DNA from: a virus
Length of the DNA stretch: 59,281 bases
Virus record (IMG/VR): IMGVR_UViG_3300025070_000034
Coordinates: 1-59,281 of that record
Direction: 5' to 3' (one strand)
Part shown: positions 54,511-59,281 of the stretch, in pieces
How positions within the stretch are numbered: position 1 is the stretch's first letter
How the letters are laid out: the number at the start of each line of letters is the position of its first letter
The notes under the pieces: model-generated
What the model was told of the DNA's origin: nothing
What the model saw: only the letters and a program-made list of their open reading frames with translations
Databases searched by the model: none
Program-made: the position numbers and the translations under genes

Positions 54511-55065
54511 TTAAACTCCGATAATAACGTTGGGTGACCCGCCACCAATAAGAGACCTGCATGGGAATAGAGTTGTACCATCCCCTAAAGGATCTCCTAC
54601 CTTACAAGCACGCCTACCATTAATCCAGACAGATTTAGTAGTTGCTAATGCTTTACGAGCATGACCAGTAGGTGGCTCTCTACCAGCTACTGATCCTACT
54701 CCAGTATATGTATGACACCACCAGGCATTTGTTGGTGCCACAATGGTACATTTACCAACTGTTCTAGTTGCTTGATAAACTGTTAGTGTTGGGTGAGGTG
54801 TGAGTAGATCTTGGTCTACAATAGGAATTATACCATTAATAAAGACATTTCGGGCTGCTCCCAATGGAGTTAATGGTAATAGTGGCGTTGGTAACCATTG
54901 TCCCATAACATCATGGACAGGACCTGGTAAATGTGTGATCGAAGGTAGATTACCAGGAGAACAAGGTGTAACAGGTCCTCCTCCAGGTCCTGGGTGCCAA
55001 GAACCTGCAGCACCTGCTCCATGTCCAGAACAGGATCCCATGTATATTGCGGCAAATGCTGTCAT
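54511..55065 (-). CDS. PAAR-type tail spike tip protein
   Basis: PAAR proteins form the sharp, metal-stabilised tip on the central spike, as T4 gp5.4 does. The 184-aa product is about twice the usual ~95 aa. It is rich in Gly, Pro and His, carries two related phrases NVFINGI (73-79) and SVWINGR (145-151), and ends GSPNVIIGV, the usual closing strand. Histidines (PSITHLPG, PTGHARKA) and cysteines are available as metal ligands. The extra length contains a CTIVAPTNAWWCH segment of unknown role. It lies between the 852-aa virion protein and gp25. Confidence 0.85.
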   Translation of the reverse strand: MTAFAAIYMGSCSGHGAGAAGSWHPGPGGGPVTPCSPGNLPSITHLPGPVHDVMGQWLPTPLLPLTPLGAARNVFINGIIPIVDQDLLTPHPTLTVYQATRTVGKCTIVAPTNAWWCHTYTGVGSVAGREPPTGHARKALATTKSVWINGRRACKVGDPLGDGTTLFPCRSLIGGGSPNVIIGV

Positions 55066-55071
55066 AGTAGT

Positions 55072-57630
55072 CTAAGTGGTGTAAGGATTTCCATATGCAT
55101 CACATGCTTCACGAAAAGTATTACCAGAACCCGTCATATCATGTAGTATATCTAAACCCCCAGTTGCACTCCAGTTCCTACAACCGCCTCCCAGAGGTCC
55201 TACAGGAGCAGCATATGTAGTTGTCGTGGTAGATCCATCAGCGTTGGTTGTACTGCTTCCTACAGATGGTACAGGGGTGCATGGTACATGAGCGCAACCT
55301 GGTTGAGCAACCTCACAACTAAGAGTAACGTCAATCATAATAGATGAAGTTGAGTCTGGTCGAAATTGTTTCATCAAGTATTTAGTGTAGGTTGACGCAA
55401 CTGGAAGGTCATTAAATGTACCTTGGACTGTTTCAATCAATGCTTCGGGACCAATTGTAACATCAGGGATCTGTTCTTGCACCAATGCATCGGAATGTGC
55501 GATCCTTTCGTTGGTTTCATCTAAGTGACCTTTCAAAACAGCATCCGTAATACTACTATCAAAGTCAACAGCAAGGATTTGTTCCGTCAAATCCTCTTTT
55601 AACTCATAAGTTTCCCTATATTCATCAACTGCTTCCTTAGAATATAGTCTCTGCGGTTGTGTATCGATCTTTAATCGCTCAGGATCGCGTTTTTGAGTGA
55701 GATTTGCTCTCGGAATGTCATCAGCATACTGAACTTTCATGTCAAATCCGCTAGAAATCTCATTTGTGAGTTCTGGAGAGATATCTTGAGGAAATTTACT
55801 CAAAGTATCCATGTGATCTGCCGCGTCTTCGGGTCGATACGCTGCATTTGGGGTAGTTTGCGTTTTATAATTGACAATATCCGCTACAAATACGATAGGA
55901 GGGTTATCTTCGACGTATTCGTTGCCATCTCCGTCAACATTTGTGATCGTTGCGTTGTATCCTCTCCCTCTATCGATAATATCTACCGCAGTTAGCACTC
56001 CACCACTGAAAGTTCCCTTCAATTTCGCGATTTTAGAGCTGTTTTGATCTTTAAAAATCACTTTTTCGACATTGCCGTCCTCATTTAAGATAAACTTTGT
56101 ACTTTCCTGCGGAGAACTGACCACAAGATTAGCATTATCACTCCATCCAGAACCTCCAGAGACGATTGTGGCACCAGTTATCCTCCCTTTATTGTTTACT
56201 GTGATATCAACTACGGGTTGTACAAGTGTATTAAACACATCGGGTGCATTCTTATCAACATCTACAGTGTTATATTGTATAGACTTGTCGTTGAATTCAT
56301 ACTTGCCTACTAATATTGCTCTATCTACAATACCAAACCCTGCTTTTGCAGTAACTACATGATTCCTATCGGATGTATATTGAGTTTCTTTAACAAAATT
56401 ATTACCATTGCCATCCAAATAAATGACATGATAAGGAAAATTATCAATATCAGTATGGTATGCCCGAGTTACTACATGACCATTAAGAGTATCACCCTTT
56501 CTTAAGATTTCAAATCCTGCTTGAGATGCTACTGATACAGTAGGACCAACCCCAGTAATCTTTAAATTCATTGTCAGAGTCACTACAGTATTACTTGGAG
56601 TCGTATAATCATACGTCAAAGGAATCACTGTACCTACTGTATACCCTGCTCCAGGGTCCATAAGTTCTGTAATCTGCCATCTGACACCAGAGTAAGTGGG
56701 TCCAGGCGTTACAGTGTCATCTGCAATGGATGTAATCCTAATTTTGATTCGTAATCCCGTTGCTAGACCAACATCTAAATTATAAACTTCAAAATCGGTT
56801 AACTGATTCTGACCAGTTACAAATGGATTCTGTGGTGATTCGTACTCAACACCTCCTTGTATTGTCTGATCCCATACATCAGTATAAGTTACACCATCAT
56901 ATGAAAACTCCATATCAGTAACACCATCTGGTATGGTAGTACTTAACGAATCATATGATACTACAACTTTATTTGTATCAGTACCAACTGCAAATAACGT
57001 GGCGTGCGGCGCGTCGGGGTCACCCGTCTCGTCTTCTACACCAGAATAACTCATGTTTGTCTTAGTTGGAGCACACGAAAACGCTGTACATGGTTTACAA
57101 ATAGTACCACTGGTTGTAGTTGATGTACCAGGACTGCCTGGATTATAACCAGGATCACCTGGTGCTCCACCACTAGGAGGAGTACTTGCTGACGTATTTG
57201 TGGTGGTTTCGTCCTCTAAGTAATAACACGCAATACCAACATGACCAGCATTCACTGCAGTGTCATACATATACGAAAAATATCGATCACTAAATCCTAA
57301 GTCAAACGATAACTCATTAGGTACATAATCATATACCCATCGACTAATATCAACACATCCAGCTGGTCTAAACACTTTTCCACATGTTGCACCACTTGCT
57401 TCAGGCGGCGACGGTTGTGCGGGTAACGCAATACTGGGATGCATAATCGCAACACTATCTCTCCTATCAATCTTATAATTGATATTACTATCACGAATCT
57501 CTGAAAGTGGATACTCACGAAATTCTACAGTGGTTGCTTGATTTGCTGGTAACGGTACACTCGTCTGACAATGATCGTCCCTAAAACATGGACTACCTTC
57601 TCCTGAAGAATAACTAGTTTTACACCCCAT
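55072..57630 (-). CDS. Virion structural protein, probable spike/baseplate component (852 aa)
   Basis: The N-terminus is Cys-rich (MGCKTSYSSGEGSPCFRDDH). The middle has beta-rich sequence with GxGY-like elements (DPGAGYTVGTVIPLTYDY, VSGGSGWSDNANLVV, DRGRGYNATI). A predicted helical region lies near residues 620-720 (KEAVDEYRETYELKEDLTEQ). The C-terminus again has cysteines (CEVAQPGCAHVPCTPVP). No lysozyme or peptidase motif is visible, so it is not a plain gp5. Being just upstream of the PAAR tip it may help hold the spike. The specific role is not established. Confidence 0.78.
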   Translation of the reverse strand: MGCKTSYSSGEGSPCFRDDHCQTSVPLPANQATTVEFREYPLSEIRDSNINYKIDRRDSVAIMHPSIALPAQPSPPEASGATCGKVFRPAGCVDISRWVYDYVPNELSFDLGFSDRYFSYMYDTAVNAGHVGIACYYLEDETTTNTSASTPPSGGAPGDPGYNPGSPGTSTTTSGTICKPCTAFSCAPTKTNMSYSGVEDETGDPDAPHATLFAVGTDTNKVVVSYDSLSTTIPDGVTDMEFSYDGVTYTDVWDQTIQGGVEYESPQNPFVTGQNQLTDFEVYNLDVGLATGLRIKIRITSIADDTVTPGPTYSGVRWQITELMDPGAGYTVGTVIPLTYDYTTPSNTVVTLTMNLKITGVGPTVSVASQAGFEILRKGDTLNGHVVTRAYHTDIDNFPYHVIYLDGNGNNFVKETQYTSDRNHVVTAKAGFGIVDRAILVGKYEFNDKSIQYNTVDVDKNAPDVFNTLVQPVVDITVNNKGRITGATIVSGGSGWSDNANLVVSSPQESTKFILNEDGNVEKVIFKDQNSSKIAKLKGTFSGGVLTAVDIIDRGRGYNATITNVDGDGNEYVEDNPPIVFVADIVNYKTQTTPNAAYRPEDAADHMDTLSKFPQDISPELTNEISSGFDMKVQYADDIPRANLTQKRDPERLKIDTQPQRLYSKEAVDEYRETYELKEDLTEQILAVDFDSSITDAVLKGHLDETNERIAHSDALVQEQIPDVTIGPEALIETVQGTFNDLPVASTYTKYLMKQFRPDSTSSIMIDVTLSCEVAQPGCAHVPCTPVPSVGSSTTNADGSTTTTTYAAPVGPLGGGCRNWSATGGLDILHDMTGSGNTFREACDAYGNPYTT

Positions 57631-57853
57631 CTTGTAATTCCTTTATACTCTTGTAAATTAAATCATAATTCTCTTTTAAATTTAAATACTCCTCTTCACC
57701 ACTCGGTTTATATAAAATCTTATCTGGCGTTGGAATATTTATTACATACTCTTCTAGTTTCTTTAACCTCTCGGCTAATGATACTAAACATTCATTAATA
57801 ATCTTGTGTGCTTCGGAATTATCTTCCCAGCGATCAATTTTCGGACTCGTCAT
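57620..57853 (-). CDS. 77-aa helical hypothetical protein
   Basis: The product starts MTSPKIDRWEDNSEAHKIIN. It has a predicted coiled coil at residues ~15-38 (IINECLVSLAERLKKLEEYV) and a second helix at the end. It overlaps both neighbours (20 nt with the AbrB-like gene, 11 nt with the 852-aa gene), so it belongs to their transcript. Family not recognised. Confidence 0.7.
   Translation of the reverse strand: MTSPKIDRWEDNSEAHKIINECLVSLAERLKKLEEYVINIPTPDKILYKPSGEEEYLNLKENYDLIYKSIKELQDGV
57736..57743 (-). promoter_or_regulatory. Candidate late promoter at the early/late boundary
   Basis: The minus strand reads AATAAATA, 106 nt before the 852-aa gene, inside the 77-aa gene. If used it would be the first late start of the baseplate cluster. 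Confidence 0.4.
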
Positions 57854-58004
57854 GTCTTTTTAAAATAAACGATTGTTCATCAAGTTCATACTCTAATTCT
57901 GTACCAATATCCCACCCCATCTCCTCACATACCTCATAGGGTATTGTTAATATCAAATCTCCTAAATCATCCTCTTCTAACGTTGTTGTGAATCTCTGGG
58001 ACAT
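57834..58004 (-). CDS. AbrB-like small protein (56 aa)
   Basis: The open frame starts MSQRFTTTLEEDDLGDLILT and continues IPYEVCEEMGWDIGTELEYE. The pattern 'DGDLILTIPxE..EE.GW..G..LEYE' with a closing FILKR strand is that of a SpoVT/AbrB swapped-hairpin domain, used by transition-state regulators and antitoxins to bind DNA. Strongly similar small proteins occur in cyanophages, from memory. It begins 4 nt after the preceding gene's stop and overlaps the next start by 20 nt. Regulatory function is inferred from fold only; no partner toxin is visible. Confidence 0.75.
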   Translation of the reverse strand: MSQRFTTTLEEDDLGDLILTIPYEVCEEMGWDIGTELEYELDEQSFILKRHDESEN

Positions 58005-58008
58005 AACT

Positions 58009-58227
58009 CTACATACGGTTTATTACTTGGGGATTACTCGTGGGATTATCTTCTTTCCACTCAACCCATAGTGTATATAGATCTTCTACAACCTGAGAAG
58101 CATAAGATGATGCGTAATAGTCTGCACACTCGTACATCCGAGGGTCTAGAAATGCCTCTAACCTTATTAATTGCTCAATTGCCCATACACGAGTCTCTTG
58201 TCTCTCTACGCGGGTCTTAGCATCCAT
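58009..58227 (-). CDS. 72-aa hypothetical protein
   Basis: The product starts MDAKTRVERQETRVWAIEQL. It is helical and rich in Glu, Tyr and Trp (ADYYASSYASQVVEDLYTLW). It has no membrane segment or motif. It follows an A/T-rich leader and a sigma70-like promoter at 58416-58445, and is followed 4 nt later by the AbrB-like gene. Function unknown. Confidence 0.7.
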   Translation of the reverse strand: MDAKTRVERQETRVWAIEQLIRLEAFLDPRMYECADYYASSYASQVVEDLYTLWVEWKEDNPTSNPQVINRM

Positions 58228-58413
58228 TTTTTACCTCAGAAATTTTTTTGAATCTTGTGGAATTAATCTTTGAAATAATATAGAACTCGCTCTGGGGAAC
58301 CTTTGTAGGTTAGGTTATGGCCCTTTTTTATATTTAAGGGGCCCAATAAACTGCCTATATGACATTTAGCAACTGTCGCTAAGTGTTACTCAAAGGACCT
58401 CCGATAACCTCTA
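58228..58413 (-). other. Non-coding leader with inverted repeats
   Basis: No convincing gene is seen. Inverted repeats on the transcribed strand are AACCT-ACAA-AGGTT (58298-58311) and an A/T-rich-loop hairpin GGCCCCTT...AAGGGCC (58319-58343, one bulged base). The predicted transcript start near 58409 would give a ~180-nt structured 5' leader for the 72-aa gene. Confidence 0.45.
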
Positions 58414-58620
58414 CTAGTATACACTAACCTCTGCTGTTTTGTCAATAACCTCCCAGTACCATCCGATAGACTTGATGTAATCAAAGGTAGACATTCTCGG
58501 AGTATTTGGGTAACTATCTCCCCGAGAGTTTCTAACACCATCGATGTACTTCTCAAGGTCGTAGACACTTACGAAGGTTGCTCTAAGTGTCTCTGTGTTG
58601 TCGTAGATAATGTACTGCAT
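58414..58620 (-). CDS. 68-aa hypothetical protein
   Basis: I use the ATG at 58620 (MQYIIYDNTETLRATFVSVY); a TTG three codons upstream is an alternative. The product is rich in Tyr and Asp, ends DKTAEVSVY, and looks like a small alpha/beta domain. Host-type promoter at 58666-58694, about 40 nt upstream, suggests early expression. The next promoter overlaps its 3' end. Function unknown. Confidence 0.7.
   Translation of the reverse strand: MQYIIYDNTETLRATFVSVYDLEKYIDGVRNSRGDSYPNTPRMSTFDYIKSIGWYWEVIDKTAEVSVY
58416..58445 (-). promoter_or_regulatory. Sigma70-like early promoter
   Basis: On the minus strand TTGACA (58440-58445, perfect) is followed by an 18-nt spacer and TATACT (58416-58421). It points to the 72-aa gene and the AbrB-like gene through a structured leader. 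Confidence 0.75.
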
Positions 58621-58846
58621 AAGTCTCAAAGATACAAGGAGTGTTTCTGAACCTCTACAAGGTTAATTGTAGCATCTATTTGATAGTTTGTCAAGTGCCT
58701 CTGTATGACCCTCAGAGGGGAATGATTAGCAATGGTGATGAGAGTATCCTCCGAGTATTTCAGAGGGGTTGACATCTCTTAGAGAACATGCTAAGAGTAC
58801 AACTCTGAAGGACATTAAAGGCAAATAAGTAACACAAATAGATTTA
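58621..58846 (-). other. Intergenic region with inverted repeats
   Basis: No gene is supported in these 226 bases. It holds the promoter at 58666-58694, a perfect 7-bp inverted repeat CTCTTAG/CTAAGAG (58776-58782 and 58791-58797, 8-nt loop), and several short CCTC...GAGG palindromes (about 58709-58719 and 58748-58767) that could be protein-binding or RNA structures. Confidence 0.4.
58666..58694 (-). promoter_or_regulatory. Strong sigma70-like early promoter
   Basis: TTGACA (58689-58694), a 17-nt spacer and TACAAT (58666-58671) are read on the minus strand, a near-perfect host housekeeping promoter. The start near 58659 would transcribe the 68-aa gene. Confidence 0.85.
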
Positions 58847-59104
58847 TTAATAGTTTTCCACAATTTCCGCATTATCTGTGGAAAAAGTATTATCAACCTG
58901 TGTAGGGACTAAATGAATGTTACTCCATTGTTCTCTGTATACACATAGGTTAACTTGATTAGTGTTACGTTTAGCGTTTTCTTGTTCCTGCGGGAGTTTA
59001 TCCCATTCTCTAATAGTTAGTGTTACATAGTGATCACCGATAAAGTTAACTTTACCTGTATGGTGTTGATAAGTAACTTGTTGCCCTTGAATGAAGTCTT
59101 TCAT
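58847..59104 (-). CDS. 85-aa conserved cyanophage-type hypothetical protein
   Basis: The start MKDFIQGQQVTYQHHTGKVN with following FIGDHYVTLTIRE looks like a small SH3-like beta barrel. TNQVNLCVYREQW in the middle is a phrase I associate with conserved cyanophage proteins of unknown function. The C-terminus is acidic. It precedes the intergenic region with the early promoter. Confidence 0.75.
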   Translation of the reverse strand: MKDFIQGQQVTYQHHTGKVNFIGDHYVTLTIREWDKLPQEQENAKRNTNQVNLCVYREQWSNIHLVPTQVDNTFSTDNAEIVENY

Positions 59105-59137
59105 CTGTGGAAAACTAATAGGAATGGGAGTGACTAG

Positions 59138-59215
59138 TTATAGTACAATAAGGATGAAGATGATTGAATAGAATTTGGCATAGATTTGTGCCCATTCTTT
59201 CTTAGATTTAATCAT
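59138..59215 (-). CDS. 25-aa membrane peptide
   Basis: The frame is MIKSKKEWAQIYAKF followed by hydrophobic YSIIFILIVL. The ATG overlaps the TGA of the gene before it (ATGA at 59212-59215), which argues for translation by coupling. It would insert with the Lys-rich end inside. Very short, so uncertain. Confidence 0.5.
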   Translation of the reverse strand: MIKSKKEWAQIYAKFYSIIFILIVL

Positions 59216-59281
59216 GCGAAGATGTAACCGTTAGAGAATTCTTCGTTCTTGAAATACTTTTGATCGCCAAACTGTCCCACG
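59212..59281 (-). CDS. Hypothetical protein, C-terminal fragment (cut by window edge)
   Basis: Only the last ~22 codons are present, ending GQFGDQKYFKNEEFSNGYIF plus one residue and TGA. The start lies beyond the window. The open frame and coupling to the next ATG support a real gene, but it is too short to identify. Confidence 0.5.
   Translation of the reverse strand, partial: VGQFGDQKYFKNEEFSNGYIFA

Noticed and set aside
58315-58365. 16-codon frame MSYRQFIGPLKYKKGP on the minus strand
   Set aside because: Very short, no ribosome-binding site, and it coincides with the hairpin. Leader peptide possible but not supported.
58770-58800. Plus-strand TTGACA followed 17 nt later by TAAGAG
   Set aside because: The -10 hexamer is poor and no plus-strand gene follows.
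58726-58815. 29-codon minus-strand frame starting MSFRVVLLACSLRD
   Set aside because: No ribosome-binding site, overlaps palindromic non-coding sequence, no coupling to neighbours.
1-59281. Plus-strand open frames throughout
   Set aside because: All lie opposite real minus-strand genes, have low-complexity composition and no coupling or promoter; they are shadows of repetitive coding sequence.

Overview
This window is part of the genome of a T4-like cyanophage (a cyanomyovirus infecting marine Prochlorococcus or Synechococcus). The evidence is the T4-type virion gene order (gp25, gp6, gp8, gp13, gp14, gp15, gp16, gp17, gp18), late promoters of the TATAAATA type, and two cyanobacterial photosynthetic electron-carrier genes (plastocyanin petE and ferredoxin petF). 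The exact host cannot be told from this sequence. Every gene I can support lies on the minus strand, so transcription runs from high to low coordinates. No tRNA, rRNA, CRISPR array, insertion sequence or integrase was seen.

Layout in transcription order. (1) 59.3-57.8 kb: small early-type genes with sigma70-like promoters at 58666-58694 and 58416-58445, short non-coding stretches rich in inverted repeats, and a 56-residue AbrB-like protein. (2) 57.9-51.9 kb: baseplate and spike genes: an 852-aa virion protein, a PAAR-type spike tip, gp25 and gp6. (3) 51.9-18.0 kb: very large fibre and baseplate-associated proteins of 6375, 406, 1405, 510 (gp8) and 2402 aa, ending with two coiled-coil mini-genes and a rho-independent terminator. 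(4) 18.0-9.0 kb: a 1907-aa tail fibre followed by neck and terminase genes gp13, gp14, gp15 and gp16. (5) 9.0-3.5 kb: an accessory island between gp16 and gp17. It matches the position of the 'hyperplastic region' described between g15 and g18 of cyanomyoviruses. It holds a three-module basic protein, petE, petF, a run of tiny membrane proteins, an SNase-type nuclease and a glycine-rich adhesin. (6) 3.5-1 kb: terminase large subunit gp17 and tail sheath gp18, the latter cut off by the window edge.

Regulation: NATAAATA late-promoter motifs sit 20-60 nt ahead of most virion transcription units (gp18, gp17, adhesin, 179-aa virion protein, 1907-aa fibre, gp8, 406-aa fibre, gp25). The electron-carrier cassette instead has a good host-type promoter (CTGACA-17 nt-TATACT at 7159-7187) embedded among late genes. 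Most genes are tightly packed with ATGA or TAATG overlaps, which implies translational coupling. Four short genes absent from a simple long-ORF view (57, 32, 56 and 25 aa) were recovered this way.

Most notable: (a) apparent complete type-1 copper ligand sets (His...Cys-x2-His-x2-Met) in two virion fibre proteins, beside a real plastocyanin gene; (b) a degenerate copy of that domain splitting a YHYH-type module whose own signature is lost; (c) GxGY beta-repeat modules apparently inserted into the core proteins gp8 and gp14 as well as the fibres; (d) a 19-kb gene with three LamG-like domains, a propeller-like region and a Cys-containing helical repeat; (e) a translationally linked string of tiny membrane proteins beside petE and petF.
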